From: Salinicola halimionae
GTDB lineage: Bacteria; Pseudomonadota; Gammaproteobacteria; Pseudomonadales; Halomonadaceae
Assembly (NCBI RefSeq): GCF_003206065.1
Contig: NZ_PZJQ01000004.1
Coordinates: 591,166 to 655,165 of the forward strand
Direction of reading: 5' to 3'
DNA: 64,000 nt
The translations under genes and the position numbers were made by a program. Shown piece after piece: positions 46,057 through 55,713 of this stretch. Every line of letters starts with the position of its first letter. The stretch's first letter is position 1. The notes under the pieces were generated by a model. The model searched no databases, was not told the origin of the DNA, and saw only the letters and a program-made list of their open reading frames with translations.

Positions 46057-47247
46057 GTGGCTCATGCTGACACCGGCGCCGCGAAACCCTCGCGGCGGTT
46101 TACGCTATTGATCGAGTTTGCGTTGGCGGTTGGCGGCTTCGCCATAGGGGTCGGCGAATTCACGATCATGGGCTTGATGCCCAATGTGGCCGAAGCGTTG
46201 AATATCACGGAGCCGCAGGTGGGTAACGTGATCAGTGCTTACGCGCTGGGCGTCGTGGTCGGTGCGCCGCTCATTGCGGTCCTGGGATCCCATTTCTATC
46301 GGCGCCACCTGTTGCTCTTGCTGATGGCCTTCTTTGCGGTCGGTAACATCGCCAGCGCGCTCGCGCCTGATTACCACACGCTAATGGTCTTTCGGTTCAT
46401 TTCGGGGCTTCCCCACGGGGCCTATTTTGGCGTCGCTTCGCTGGTCGCTGCCTCGCTAGTCCCTTCGCACAAGCGTGCGCAGGCGGTAAGTCGGGTCATG
46501 TCGGGCCTGACCATCGCCATGCTGGTGGGGAATCCCTTCGCGACATGGTTAAGTCAGATATTGAGCTGGCGCTTCGCTTTCGTACTGGTTGGCGGTATTG
46601 CCATTCTCACCATCATTCTGGTGTTCCTCTATTTACCACTCAACCGGCAGGAAAGGCGCAATAGCCCCGCTCAGGAGCTGACGGCGCTCAAACGGCCCCA
46701 GATCTGGCTGACGCTGGGAGTCGGTGCAATCGGCTTCGCTGGGATGTTCTGCGTGTTCAGCTATCTGGCGCCGGTGCTGATCAACGTGACTCAGGTGTCG
46801 CCGTATTGGATACCGGTAGCACAGGCGGCCTTTGGGGCCGGTGCCATTGTCGGCAATATCGTCGGCGGTAAACTTTACGATCGCGTGCAACTCAAGGGCG
46901 TCGGATGGTTGCTGGTATGGTGTATTGCCATCTTGCTGCTGTTCCCGCTGGCGGCGCAGTCTCTGTGGTCGATTCTGCTGATCTGCGTGGCCATTGGTAC
47001 CATGGTTTCGCTGTCTCCGGCCTTGCAGACACGTCTGATGGATGTAGCAGCGGATGCTCAGACGCTAGCGGCCGCGTCCAACCATGCGGCCTTCAACGTG
47101 GCCAACGCCTTGGGACCATGGTTGGGGGGAGTGGCCATCGGCGCTGGTTTCGGCTGGACTGCTACCGGCTACGTCGGGGCGGCGACGGCAGTGGGCGGGC
47201 TGATCGTGTTCTTCTTTGCCTATCGTCAACAGCAACGTCATGGGTGA
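46057..47247 (+). CDS. MFS transporter, DHA1 type (AraJ/YdhP-like)
   Basis: A 396-residue major facilitator with 12 predicted helices. The start of helix 1 (GVGEFTIMGLMPNVAE) and the motif between helices 2 and 3 (GSHFYRRHLLL) match the AraJ/YdhP branch of proton-driven exporters. Helix 4-5 region SGLPHGAYFGVASLVAASLVP is typical. The substrate is unknown; relatives export sugars or small drugs. The GTG start at 46057 follows GGAGAG by four bases. It is convergent with the XRE regulator gene; a double hairpin separates them. Confidence 0.85.
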   Translation: MAHADTGAAKPSRRFTLLIEFALAVGGFAIGVGEFTIMGLMPNVAEALNITEPQVGNVISAYALGVVVGAPLIAVLGSHFYRRHLLLLLMAFFAVGNIASALAPDYHTLMVFRFISGLPHGAYFGVASLVAASLVPSHKRAQAVSRVMSGLTIAMLVGNPFATWLSQILSWRFAFVLVGGIAILTIILVFLYLPLNRQERRNSPAQELTALKRPQIWLTLGVGAIGFAGMFCVFSYLAPVLINVTQVSPYWIPVAQAAFGAGAIVGNIVGGKLYDRVQLKGVGWLLVWCIAILLLFPLAAQSLWSILLICVAIGTMVSLSPALQTRLMDVAADAQTLAAASNHAAFNVANALGPWLGGVAIGAGFGWTATGYVGAATAVGGLIVFFFAYRQQQRHG

Positions 47248-47254
47248 ACAGGGC

Positions 47255-47315
47255 CAGCATCGCGAGGATGCAGCGAATCGCGATGCTGATTTTCAGGGGC
47301 GAAGTTTCGCCCCTG
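47255..47315 (+). terminator. double hairpin after the MFS gene
   Basis: CAGCATCGCG pairs with CGCGATGCTG (47255-47264 / 47279-47288), followed by ATTTTC. Directly after it CAGGGGCGAA and TTCGCCCCTG (47294-47315) form a second 10-bp hairpin. Together they probably stop transcription between the convergent genes. Confidence 0.65.
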
Positions 47316-47352
47316 GAGACCAGTGTACGCGCCAGCCCGTGGTTCACCATGG

Positions 47353-47961
47353 CTATTGGCGGCTCCAGCGGGCTCGAAGATAACCCACGATCCGGAAGGG
47401 CGGATGACGAACGCTCTCGACGGTCACCCCATGCAGTTGCTCGCCGCTGACCCGCATTCTGCCGGAAGCGAGATGCTCCAGATACTGAATCTGTAACCTC
47501 CCCTCCCGCTCCAAAAGATATAGGCCGTCCTGCTGGAACCTATCGCAAGGCGCGATGGCAGCGATATCCCCTTCGAAAAGAAAGTCGAAAGACTCGTTGT
47601 CCGCTGGCGTCACCAAGTGACAATCCTGAGTCAGCATTTGCAGCGTGGACATCTCATCGGGGCCCGTGTCCTGCTGCTCCCACGGCGCTGACAGATGCGC
47701 CTGCAAGCTGAGCACGGCCTTGCTCGACGCCTGAGAGTTGACCGCCATCGCGTTCAACGAATCATCGTCAAGTAGCTGCTTGATCGAACAGTTCAACGCT
47801 GAAGTGAGCGCCACCAGGCGCTCGTGCCCGATCTGCTTGATGGTGCCTGATTCCCAATAGGAAATCGTGACGTCAGAGACACCTACCCGTCTTGCAAGTG
47901 CGGCCTTGCTCATGCCTGCCTGAAGGCGGAGCTGTTTGATTCGTGGTCCTAACCCGTCCAT
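47353..47961 (-). CDS. XRE-family regulator with S24-like C-terminal domain
   Basis: A 202-residue repressor-like protein. The helix-turn-helix covers residues 5-60 (RIKQLRLQAGMSKAALARRVGVSDVTISYWESG). The C-terminal half resembles the sensor or dimerisation fold of S24/LexA-type repressors (EGDIAAIAPC, then GLYLLEREGRLQIQYL), but I see no clear Ser-Lys cleavage pair. I chose ATG 47961 over an in-frame GTG at 48003. Its target is unknown; genes of this type are found in phage remnants and as stand-alone regulators, and no phage genes surround it. Confidence 0.8.
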   Translation of the reverse strand: MDGLGPRIKQLRLQAGMSKAALARRVGVSDVTISYWESGTIKQIGHERLVALTSALNCSIKQLLDDDSLNAMAVNSQASSKAVLSLQAHLSAPWEQQDTGPDEMSTLQMLTQDCHLVTPADNESFDFLFEGDIAAIAPCDRFQQDGLYLLEREGRLQIQYLEHLASGRMRVSGEQLHGVTVESVRHPPFRIVGYLRARWSRQ

Positions 47962-48289
47962 CCATGAATCTCGCCTGCGTATTGGTGCTGTGAGGATATC
48001 CACTCATTGCCGAAGTATGTTTCGGGTTACAGAGTTGTGGAGATGTTATTACGGGAAATTCTTATCGTTGTCCAAAGCGTTGGCCCCGCGGTGCTTGCTG
48101 TCAAGCGAATACCGGTTTGCGCTAAGCCGACTCGGAGCGAGGCTCGATTTTGGTCGCCGACGTTCTTCATTGGTAGCACGACTGCAAAAATCCGCTAAGA
48201 CATAGATTTGGAATCCGCGAGCAAGCACTGCAGTCGTCACCCTTGGGGGCGTATAATGTGGCGGCTCGTTCATCAACGGAATGGATTTC
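47962..48289. other. upstream region of gltX
   Basis: A 328-base divergent gap between the XRE regulator and gltX. The only clear element is a perfect TATAAT at 48252-48257, likely the gltX -10. I see no gene and no strong repeat. Confidence 0.55.
48252..48257 (+). promoter_or_regulatory. likely -10 element of gltX
   Basis: TATAAT matches the consensus exactly, 32 bases before the gltX start. The -35 region 16-18 bases upstream is poor, so an activator or a weak promoter is possible. Confidence 0.45.
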
Positions 48290-49768
48290 ATGACGGTACG
48301 CACGCGTATTGCGCCTTCACCCACCGGCGATCCGCACGTCGGTACGGCTTACATCGCACTCTTCAATCTCTGCTTTGCTCGCCAGCATGGCGGACAATTC
48401 GTCCTGCGCATCGAGGACACCGACCGTCAGCGCTCCACCGACGAGTCGGAGCAGATGATTCTCGATTCTTTGCGCTGGCTCGGGCTGGATTGGGACGAGG
48501 GGCCCGATGTCGGCGGTCCGCACGGTCCCTATCGGCAAAGTGAGCGCGGCGATATCTACGCCGAGCACGCCGAGCGTCTGCTCGAGTCGGGGCACGCATT
48601 CAAGTGCTACCGTACCAGCGAAGAGCTCGACACCCTGCGCGATACGCGTAAGGCGGCTGGGTTGCACCTGGCGCTGAAGCCACAGGATCTGGCGCTGGAT
48701 CCTGATGAGCAGCAACGGCGAGAGGTCGAGGGCTACCCTTACGTCATTCGCATGAACGTCCCGTCCGAGGGCGTGTGTGAAGTCGACGACATGCTGCGAG
48801 GGCGGATCGAGGTCGACTGGGCCCAAGTCGATGCCCAGATATTGATGAAGTCGGACGGCATGCCGACATACCATCTGGCTAACGTGGTCGATGACCATCT
48901 GATGGGGATCACTCACGTTCTGAGGGGCGAGGAGTGGATCAACTCGGCGCCCAAGCATCAGCTGCTGTACGAATACTTCGGTTGGTCGATGCCACAGCTG
49001 TGTCATATGCCGCTGCTGCGTAATCCGGACAAATCGAAGCTGTCCAAGCGCAAGAACCCCACCTCGATCAATTATTACCGCCGCATGGGTTTCCTGCCCC
49101 AAGCCGTGACCAACTATCTGGGGCGGATGGGGTGGTCGATGCCGGACGAGCGCGAAAAATTCGGCCTCGACGAGATGATGGCCCATTTCGACATCCAACG
49201 GGTGTCTCTCGGTGGTCCGGTGTTCGATCTCGACAAGCTGACCTGGCTCAACGGTGTCTACATCCGAGAAGATCTCGATGATGCCGCATTGCTGAAAGCG
49301 CTGTGTGACTGGGCCTTCAACGAGGCGTATGTCGGTCAAATCCTGCCGCAGATTCGTCCGCGTATCTCGACGCTATCGGATGCCATGCCGCTGGCCGGAC
49401 ATTTCTTCGCCGGCCTGCCCGACGTGCGAGAGACGAGTTTTGCCGACATCGATCTCGAGCGCGAGACGTTGCTGGCACTGCTGCAGTTCCTGGTATGGCG
49501 TCTGGAAGCCGTGGCGCGCTGGGACAAGGATGAGCTGCTGGCTCAGGTCAAGCTGCTTGCCGAGCACTTCGAGTTGAAGATGAAAGTGTTCCTGGCGCCG
49601 GTATTCGTCGCGGTGACGGGAAGCGCCCACTCGACATCGGTGCTCGACGCCATGGCGATTCTCGGGTCCGATATGACCCGCGCTCGTCTGCGGCACGCCA
49701 TCGAGGTGCTGGGAGGCGTCTCCAAGAAGCACGCCAAGCGCCTGGAAAAGCAGTATCGGGAGCTCTAA
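48290..49768 (+). CDS. gltX: glutamyl-tRNA synthetase
   Basis: GltX charges tRNA-Glu with glutamate, a class I synthetase in the cytoplasm. The 492-residue protein has the HIGH-type motif in [14 protein letters not shown] (residues 6-19), the KMSKS-type motif [21 protein letters not shown] and the C-terminal anticodon-binding helices. I chose ATG 48290, which gives the conserved start [13 protein letters not shown]; an in-frame ATG lies nine bases upstream. A gene for its substrate tRNA-Glu lies 200 bases downstream. Confidence 0.96.
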   Translation: MTVRTRIAPSPTGDPHVGTAYIALFNLCFARQHGGQFVLRIEDTDRQRSTDESEQMILDSLRWLGLDWDEGPDVGGPHGPYRQSERGDIYAEHAERLLESGHAFKCYRTSEELDTLRDTRKAAGLHLALKPQDLALDPDEQQRREVEGYPYVIRMNVPSEGVCEVDDMLRGRIEVDWAQVDAQILMKSDGMPTYHLANVVDDHLMGITHVLRGEEWINSAPKHQLLYEYFGWSMPQLCHMPLLRNPDKSKLSKRKNPTSINYYRRMGFLPQAVTNYLGRMGWSMPDEREKFGLDEMMAHFDIQRVSLGGPVFDLDKLTWLNGVYIREDLDDAALLKALCDWAFNEAYVGQILPQIRPRISTLSDAMPLAGHFFAGLPDVRETSFADIDLERETLLALLQFLVWRLEAVARWDKDELLAQVKLLAEHFELKMKVFLAPVFVAVTGSAHSTSVLDAMAILGSDMTRARLRHAIEVLGGVSKKHAKRLEKQYREL

Positions 49769-49821
49769 CGCGGTGCCGCCTCCGCGGTTGATGGCGGTCC
49801 GGCATTTGTGGTGATAAAGCG

Positions 49822-49850
49822 TTGACTTATCAGTGGGATGGCCGTATAGT
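49822..49850 (+). promoter_or_regulatory. promoter of the tRNA-Ala/tRNA-Glu genes
   Basis: TTGACT (49822-49827), a 17-base spacer and TATAGT (49845-49850) form a near-consensus sigma-70 promoter. It lies 19 bases before tRNA-Ala and probably drives both tRNAs. Confidence 0.8.
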
Positions 49851-49868
49851 TCGCCCCGTTCTTGGAAC

Positions 49869-49944
49869 GGGGCCTTAGCTCAGCTGGGAGAGCGCAACAC
49901 TGGCAGTGTTGAGGTCAGCGGTTCGATCCCGCTAGGCTCCACCA
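49869..49944 (+). tRNA. tRNA-Ala (GGC)
   Basis: A 76-nt cloverleaf with encoded CCA. The acceptor stem GGGGCCT pairs with AGGCTCC (one G-U). The anticodon stem CAACA/TGTTG encloses the loop CTGGCAG, giving anticodon GGC for GCC/GCU alanine codons. The T-arm has GTTCGATCC. Confidence 0.97.
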
Positions 49945-49971
49945 CAAGAACCGGCATTTGCCGTTTTCCGC

Positions 49972-50047
49972 GTCCCATTCGTCTAGTGGTCTAGGACACC
50001 GCCCTTTCACGGCGGTAACAGGGGTTCGAACCCCCTATGGGACGCCA
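49972..50047 (+). tRNA. tRNA-Glu (TTC)
   Basis: A 76-nt cloverleaf with encoded CCA, 27 bases after tRNA-Ala. The acceptor stem GTCCCAT pairs with ATGGGAC. The anticodon stem CCGCC/GGCGG encloses CTTTCAC, giving TTC for glutamate codons. The T-arm has GTTCGAACC. Confidence 0.98.
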
Positions 50048-50449
50048 CTTTCTCGTCTGCAGTTCTTTCTTATCTTTCTCTCCGTTTGCTTCGATACCGC
50101 ATTCTCGGGCCGCTGCGGCTGTTGATAACCCCTTCGATTTTATCATCGCCAAGCTTGACATCCGGCGAGCTTTTCCACCGCTCCACTCCTTCGCTCGTAT
50201 AGTGCCGCTAACTTGCTGAAAATACGCGAATCAAAATTTTAGTTATTAAAATCAATGAGTTATTGTTGGTTAAATTTCAAGCAATTTGCTGCCAAGGCGC
50301 TTCTGGAGGCGGTTTGGTGACATTATCGAGTGGTTTTGAACAGGGTTATCCACAGTAAGTGTGGAAATCTTCCGAATGAACGGTAGGCACAAAAAAAACC
50401 GCCAACCCAAGGTCGACGGTTCTGGCTGTGATCGAGTGCCTGCAGGGCG
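50048..50449. other. AT-rich spacer between tRNA-Glu and gltA
   Basis: A 402-base gap. The part from about 50210 to 50300 is AT-rich. A perfect DnaA-box sequence (TTATCCACA) lies at 50346-50354. The right end holds the gltA terminator on the minus strand. I see no gene. Confidence 0.6.
50391..50421 (-). terminator. intrinsic terminator of gltA
   Basis: On the minus strand an 11-bp stem (50411-50421 with 50397-50407, two G-U pairs) is followed by a run of eight U. It lies about 30 bases after the gltA stop. Confidence 0.85.
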
Positions 50450-51736
50450 CTACTCTTTGGGATAGTCACGCTTGTCGTATCCGGTGTAGAGCTGGCGAGG
50501 GCGGCTGATTCGATAGCCATTGGTGATCATTTCATTCCAGTGGGAAATCCAGCCAACAGTACGCGCCATCGCGAAGATGACCGTAAACATGTTGGTCGGG
50601 ATGCCAATGGCCTTGAGAATGATGCCTGAGTAGAAGTCGACGTTGGGATAGAGCTTGCGTTCGATGAAGTACTCATCCTCCAGGGCGATCTGTTCCAGGC
50701 GCTTGGCAATCTGCAATTGCGCATCGTCGCCGACACCTAGTTCGCCCAGGACCTCGTCGCAGGTCTCCTTCATCACCTTGGCCCGCGGGTCGAAGTTGCG
50801 ATAGACCCGATGGCCGAAGCCCATCAGCTTGAACGGGTCATCCTTGTCCTTGGCCTTGTCGATGAAGCGCTGAATGTTCTCTTCGGAGTCATCACCGATT
50901 TCGTCGAGCATGGCCAGTACCGCTTCGTTGGCGCCGCCGTGTGCCGGCCCCCAGAGTGCTGCGATCCCTGCGCTGATACACGCAAACGGATTGGCGCCGG
51001 TCGAGCCCGCCAGACGTACGGTGGACGTTGAGGCATTCTGCTCATGATCGGCATGCAGCATGAAGATGCGGTCCATGGCCTTGGCGATGATCGGATTGAC
51101 CCCGTAACTCTCGCACGGATTGCCGAACATCATGTGCAGAAAGTTTTCGGAGTAGTTGAGGTCATTGCGCGGATACATGAACGGCTGGCCGATGTTGTAC
51201 TTGTGGCACATCGCTGCCAGGGTCGGCATCTTGGCGATCAGGCGTATGGCGCTGACATGGCGCTGATCGGCTTGAGTGATGTCGAGATTGTCGTGATAAA
51301 ACGCGGCCAGCCCGCCGACGACACCGCAGAGGACCGCCATCGGGTGAGCGTCGCGGCGAAATCCCTTGTAGAAGTTGACGATCTGCTCGTGAACCATGGT
51401 GTGGCGAGCGATCGTGCTTCTGAACTTTTCATACTCGTCGGCGGAGGGGAGTTCGCCGAACATCAGCAGATAGCAGAGTTCTACGTAGTTGGAATTTTCC
51501 GCCAGTTGTTCGATGGGGTAGCCGCGATGAAGCAGTGTGCCGGCGGCGCCGTCTATATAGGTGATGCCGGATTCGCACGAAGCAGTAGCGACGAAGCCAG
51601 GGTCGTAGGTGAACAGGCCTTCTGCGGTCAGGCTGCGGACGTCGATGACATCGGGGCCGACGGTGCCGGGGTATACCGGCAGTTCGATGGCATTGTCGAC
51701 ACCATCGACCGATAATTTCGCTTTTCTGTCAGCCAT
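50450..51736 (-). CDS. gltA: citrate synthase, type II
   Basis: GltA condenses acetyl-CoA with oxaloacetate at the entry of the TCA cycle. The 428-residue protein is of the Gram-negative hexameric, NADH-regulated type. Active-site histidines lie in [10 protein letters not shown] and [14 protein letters not shown], and the aspartate in NVDFYSG. The N-terminal beta-domain (residues 1-60) characteristic of this type is present. AGGAGG lies six bases before ATG 51736. It is divergent from sdhC, an arrangement shared with E. coli and Pseudomonas. Confidence 0.97.
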   Translation of the reverse strand: MADRKAKLSVDGVDNAIELPVYPGTVGPDVIDVRSLTAEGLFTYDPGFVATASCESGITYIDGAAGTLLHRGYPIEQLAENSNYVELCYLLMFGELPSADEYEKFRSTIARHTMVHEQIVNFYKGFRRDAHPMAVLCGVVGGLAAFYHDNLDITQADQRHVSAIRLIAKMPTLAAMCHKYNIGQPFMYPRNDLNYSENFLHMMFGNPCESYGVNPIIAKAMDRIFMLHADHEQNASTSTVRLAGSTGANPFACISAGIAALWGPAHGGANEAVLAMLDEIGDDSEENIQRFIDKAKDKDDPFKLMGFGHRVYRNFDPRAKVMKETCDEVLGELGVGDDAQLQIAKRLEQIALEDEYFIERKLYPNVDFYSGIILKAIGIPTNMFTVIFAMARTVGWISHWNEMITNGYRISRPRQLYTGYDKRDYPKE

Positions 51737-52234
51737 GTTGGCCTCCTTTATCGTGACATAAGCCTTTGTCTTTACTGCCGTGCGGGCGAAAAATCGTTCG
51801 CCCACTATAGGTTTCCGCAGGGGATTGTCAATTCGCCTGGGTCGCCTCGACGCCGCAGTGACGGCGCTGGCCCCAATTTGCGAGGTATTGGCGGGATGCC
51901 GGGCTAAGGGAAAAGGTGCCCGTTCTTTTGCAGGTCAGGCCACCATCATACCAACTGAATGGGTCGGGCTGACAATAACGAAAGAATTCGAAATAACTGT
52001 CGACAACCCCAAGCCCGCGCCGGGTCTGGTATTTTATGCTATCCGCTGCTCTCCGCACGGCGTGGCGATTTGTCATCCTGTTACCCAAACCCTATAATCT
52101 GCTACCGCACGATTTGGCATCGTCAGCCGGTTTGGGCCGCATCGGAACTGCTCTTGCGACCGTGATCCTGCTTCTAAAAACCACCGCCCCTGAACGGGCA
52201 TGACCCGTCAGGGTTAAGAGAGTGTTTAAGCGCC
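51737..52234. other. divergent control region gltA / sdhC
   Basis: A 498-base gap with no gene. It should carry divergent promoters for citrate synthase and the sdh-suc genes. On the minus strand TTGTCA (51970-51975) and TATGAT (51945-51950) resemble a promoter for gltA, but their 19-base spacing is long. A hairpin lies just before the sdhC ribosome-binding region. Confidence 0.55.
52188..52213 (+). promoter_or_regulatory. leader hairpin upstream of sdhC
   Basis: CCCTGAACGGG and CCCGTCAGGG pair over 10 bases with one bulged A around a 5-base loop, 21 bases before the sdhC start. No T-run follows at once. It may protect the 5' end or control access of ribosomes or small RNAs. Confidence 0.45.
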
Positions 52235-52612
52235 GTGAATAGCAAACGTCCAGTAAACCTCGACCTATCCACCATTCATTTTCCACTTCCCGCACTGACT
52301 TCCATCGTACATCGCATCACCGGCGTGATTCTCTTCGTCGGCCTGATCTTCGGCTTCTGGGCACTGGATGCATCACTGTCCTCGCCCGAGGGGTTCGATT
52401 CGGTGCGTGATGCGCTGGCAAACAATGTGCTGGCGAAGCTGATCGCCTGGGGCCTGCTGTCGGCACTTGGTTTTCACTTCGTCGCGGGAATCAAGCACCT
52501 GCTCATGGATACCGGCTACGGTGTCGATCTCGAAGGTGGCAATCGCAAGGCGCAGATCACGGTCGTGATCAGTGCTGTCTTGGTGGTTCTGGCGGGAGTC
52601 TGGGTATGGTAA
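52235..52612 (+). CDS. sdhC: succinate dehydrogenase cytochrome b556 subunit
   Basis: SdhC is one of two membrane anchors of complex II and helps bind haem and quinone. The 125-residue protein has three transmembrane helices and the signature RPVNLDLSTIHFPLPALTSI with VHRITG; the haem-ligand histidine lies in the FHFVAGIKHLLMD block. The start is GTG 52235, with a weak AAGAGAG some 12 bases upstream. It overlaps sdhD by seven bases. Confidence 0.95.
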   Translation: MNSKRPVNLDLSTIHFPLPALTSIVHRITGVILFVGLIFGFWALDASLSSPEGFDSVRDALANNVLAKLIAWGLLSALGFHFVAGIKHLLMDTGYGVDLEGGNRKAQITVVISAVLVVLAGVWVW

Positions 52613-52953
52613 CCAATATTACGAATCTGGGTCGCAGCGGGCTCTCCGACTGGCTCATTCAGCGTGTGTCGGCCGTCGTCCTGGCGCTTTATGCGCTATT
52701 CGTCGTGGCTTATCTACTGTTCCATCCCCATCTGGACTATGCCACCTGGAGCGGCCTGTTCGCTCAGACCTGGATGCGCATCTTCTCCTTGCTGGCCTTC
52801 ATTTCCATGGCCGCTCACGCCTGGGTCGGTCTATGGACGGTTTCCACCGACTATCTCAAACACACCGGTGTTCGCTTCGGTTTCCAGGCCGTCGTGATTC
52901 TCGCCATCTTCGTTTTTCTGGTGTGGGGCGTTCAAGTCCTCTGGGGAGCCTGA
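52606..52953 (+). CDS. sdhD: succinate dehydrogenase membrane anchor subunit
   Basis: SdhD is the second membrane anchor of complex II. The 115-residue protein has three helices and typical features: SGLSDWLIQRVSAVVLALY near the N-terminus, and AHAWVGLWTVSTDYLK, which holds the haem or quinone-site residues. The ATG lies inside the end of sdhC and its stop is 3 bases before sdhA, so translation of sdhCDA is coupled. Confidence 0.95.
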   Translation: MVTNITNLGRSGLSDWLIQRVSAVVLALYALFVVAYLLFHPHLDYATWSGLFAQTWMRIFSLLAFISMAAHAWVGLWTVSTDYLKHTGVRFGFQAVVILAIFVFLVWGVQVLWGA

Positions 52954-52956
52954 TCC

Positions 52957-54729
52957 ATGTCTACCATGCGTAACCTGTCTTTCGACGCCATCATCATCGG
53001 TGGTGGCGGTTCCGGCCTGCGAGCGGCGCTCGAGCTGGCCAAGTCCGGCAAGAAGACCGCCGTGCTGTCCAAGGTGTTTCCGACCCGCTCCCACACGGTC
53101 TCTGCCCAGGGGGGCATCACCTGTGCCATTGGATCCGCCGATCCCGACGACGACTGGCGCTGGCACATGTACGATACCGTCAAGGGCGGCGACTATATCG
53201 CCGACCAGGATGCGGCAGAGTATCTCTGCTCCGAAGGCCCCAAGGCGGTGTTCGAACTCGAGCACATGGGATTGCCGTTCTCGCGTTTCGACAACGGTCG
53301 TATCTATCAGCGCCCGTTCGGCGGTCAGTCCAAGGATTTCGGCAAGGGCGGCCAAGCGGCGCGAACCTGCGCCGCCGCCGACCGTACCGGTCACGCACTG
53401 CTGCATACGCTCTATCAGAACAACCTGAAAAACAACACCGTCTTTCTGGACGAGTGGTATGCCATCGATCTGGTGAAGAACGCCAATGGCGATGTCGTGG
53501 GTTGCATCGCGCTTTGCATCGAGACCGGCGAAATCGTCCATGTCACCTCCAAGGCGACCGTGCTGGCCACCGGTGGAGCGGGGCGCATCTTCGCGTCGAC
53601 CACCAACGCGCTGATCAATACCGGCGACGGCATTGGCATGGCGCTGCGTGCCGGGTTCCCGATGCAGGACATGGAAATGTGGCAATTCCATCCGACCGGC
53701 ATCTACGGTGCAGGCACCCTGGTGACGGAGGGCTGTCGTGGTGAAGGCGGCTATCTGATCAACAAGGATGGCGAACGCTTCATGGAGCGCTATGCGCCCA
53801 ACGCCAAGGACCTGGCCGGCCGTGACGTGGTAGCCCGCTCGATGGTGATGGAAGTGCTGGAAGGCCGCGGCTGCGGCGAGAATGGCGATCACGTCATGCT
53901 CAAACTGGATCACCTGGGCGAAGAGGTGCTGATGAAGCGCCTGCCGGGTATCGTCGAGCTGTCCAAGACCTTCGCGCACGTCGATCCGGTCAAGGAGCCG
54001 ATTCCGGTCACGCCAACCTGTCATTACATGATGGGCGGTATTCCGACCAACGTGCATGGTCAGGCCATCACCCAGGACAGCGATGGCAACGACCATATCA
54101 TCAATGGTCTGTTTGCCTGTGGCGAAGCCGCCTGCGTGTCGGTCCATGGCGCCAACCGCCTGGGCGGCAACTCGCTGCTCGATCTGGTGGTGTTCGGTCG
54201 TGCAGCGGGTATCTACATCGACAAGGCGCTCAGCGAAGGGATCGACTACCTCGATGCTTCCGCTTCCGATGTCGAGCGCGCCACGAGCCGGCTGGCACGT
54301 TGGAACGAATCCAGCGGTGGCGAGTCGGTTTCGGAGCTCAAGACCGAGCTGCAGAACACCATGCAGAACGCTTTTGGCGTGTTCCGTCAAGAAGACAACA
54401 TGCAGGAAGGCGTCAAGAAACTGGGAGAGCTGCGCGAGCGTATCGGGCAGGCACATCTGGGCGACAAGTCCGACGTCTTCAATACCGCTCGTGTCGAAGC
54501 GCTCGAGTTGGACAATCTGCTGGAAGTCGCCGAAGCGACCGCTATCGCGGCGCTGGAGCGCAAGGAGAGCCGGGGCGCCCATTCGCGCTACGATTATCCG
54601 GATCGCGACGACGTCAACTGGCTCAAGCACTCGATCTTCCATCCGGGCAACAAGACCGTCACCCAGCGTGACGTCAACTTCACGCCCAAGACGGTCGATA
54701 CTTTCGAGCCGAAGATCCGTACCTACTAA
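52957..54729 (+). CDS. sdhA: succinate dehydrogenase flavoprotein subunit
   Basis: SdhA oxidises succinate to fumarate with covalently bound FAD. The 590-residue protein has the FAD-binding [11 protein letters not shown] (residues 15-25), the FAD-linking His46 in [20 protein letters not shown], and the active-site region [13 protein letters not shown]. The C-terminal domain ends [17 protein letters not shown]. It is the expected length (E. coli 588). Confidence 0.98.
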   Translation: MSTMRNLSFDAIIIGGGGSGLRAALELAKSGKKTAVLSKVFPTRSHTVSAQGGITCAIGSADPDDDWRWHMYDTVKGGDYIADQDAAEYLCSEGPKAVFELEHMGLPFSRFDNGRIYQRPFGGQSKDFGKGGQAARTCAAADRTGHALLHTLYQNNLKNNTVFLDEWYAIDLVKNANGDVVGCIALCIETGEIVHVTSKATVLATGGAGRIFASTTNALINTGDGIGMALRAGFPMQDMEMWQFHPTGIYGAGTLVTEGCRGEGGYLINKDGERFMERYAPNAKDLAGRDVVARSMVMEVLEGRGCGENGDHVMLKLDHLGEEVLMKRLPGIVELSKTFAHVDPVKEPIPVTPTCHYMMGGIPTNVHGQAITQDSDGNDHIINGLFACGEAACVSVHGANRLGGNSLLDLVVFGRAAGIYIDKALSEGIDYLDASASDVERATSRLARWNESSGGESVSELKTELQNTMQNAFGVFRQEDNMQEGVKKLGELRERIGQAHLGDKSDVFNTARVEALELDNLLEVAEATAIAALERKESRGAHSRYDYPDRDDVNWLKHSIFHPGNKTVTQRDVNFTPKTVDTFEPKIRTY

Positions 54730-54743
54730 GGGGGTTGTCAACG

Positions 54744-55454
54744 ATGTCCAATCTTCAGGTTTCCGTTTATCGCTACAACCCTGAGACCGACTCCGCGCCT
54801 TACATGCAGGAGTTTCAGATCGATACCCAAGGGCGCGATCTGATGGTTCTCAACATCCTGACCATGATCAAGGATCAGGATAGCTCGATGGCGTTTCGCC
54901 GTAGCTGTCGCGAAGGCGTCTGTGGCTCCGATGGCATGAACATGAACGGCACCAATGGTCTGGCCTGTATCACGCCGCTGTCGGGCGTGGTCAAGGACAA
55001 CAAGCTGGTGCTGCGTCCGCTGCCGGGTCTGCCTGTCATGCGCGACCTGGTGGTCGACATGGGGCTGTTCTACAAGCAGTACGAGCGCATGCAGCCGTAT
55101 CTGCAGAACGACACCGCGGCACCGGCGATCGAGCGTCTGCAGTCGCCGGAAGAGCGTGACAAGCTCGACGGTCTGTACGAGTGCATTCTGTGCGCCTGCT
55201 GCTCGACGTCATGCCCGTCCTTCTGGTGGAACCCGGACAAGTTCGTGGGGCCGGCGGGTCTGCTGCAGGCCTATCGCTTCCTGGCGGACTCTCGTGACAA
55301 TGCGACCCAGGCCCGGCTGGCCGAACTGGAAGATCCGTTCAGCCTGTTCCGGTGCCGCGGCATCATGAACTGCGTGGCGGTGTGTCCGAAAGGGCTCAAT
55401 CCGACTCGGGCGATCGGCAAAATTCGCGAAATGTTGCTGTCCAACGCCACCTAA
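54744..55454 (+). CDS. sdhB: succinate dehydrogenase iron-sulfur subunit
   Basis: SdhB carries electrons from FAD to quinone through [2Fe-2S], [4Fe-4S] and [3Fe-4S] clusters. The cluster ligands are visible: SCREGVCGSDG, CILCACCSTSCP and CRGIMNCVAVCPKG. The 236-residue length is standard. I chose ATG 54744 with AAGGGGG upstream; a TTG nine bases earlier is in frame. A 259-base gap follows before sucA, so a further promoter or processing site is possible. Confidence 0.97.
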   Translation: MSNLQVSVYRYNPETDSAPYMQEFQIDTQGRDLMVLNILTMIKDQDSSMAFRRSCREGVCGSDGMNMNGTNGLACITPLSGVVKDNKLVLRPLPGLPVMRDLVVDMGLFYKQYERMQPYLQNDTAAPAIERLQSPEERDKLDGLYECILCACCSTSCPSFWWNPDKFVGPAGLLQAYRFLADSRDNATQARLAELEDPFSLFRCRGIMNCVAVCPKGLNPTRAIGKIREMLLSNAT

Positions 55455-55713
55455 CTCGTCGAAGGCGGCATCTACGACTTAAATCGTAGCGCTTGGCTTG
55501 TTATCATGTCGCCACGCTGTCGACTGCGGCGCGATGTCGCAGTCGGTTTCAGCTCAAGATGTTGGCCGGTGCCTTGTGCATCGGCTTTTAACGATCATGC
55601 CATGGTTTTGAAGACATGGTCGTTGGCCGTCTCGCGACGGTTCCGGAGTGACGCCGAGGCGCGCAACCGCGACCGGCGCCGACAACACCCCATCAGTGTA
55701 GGGTGAACAAGAG

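Noticed and set aside
50346..50354. Perfect DnaA box TTATCCACA, also at 35099-35107, considered as an origin of replication
   Set aside because: Each is a single box, with no cluster of boxes and no dnaA, dnaN, gidA or rpmH genes nearby; isolated boxes are common by chance.
52831..54741. A 636-codon minus-strand frame opposite sdhA
   Set aside because: Same effect of GC-rich codon use; no domain, and no ribosome-binding site was evident.
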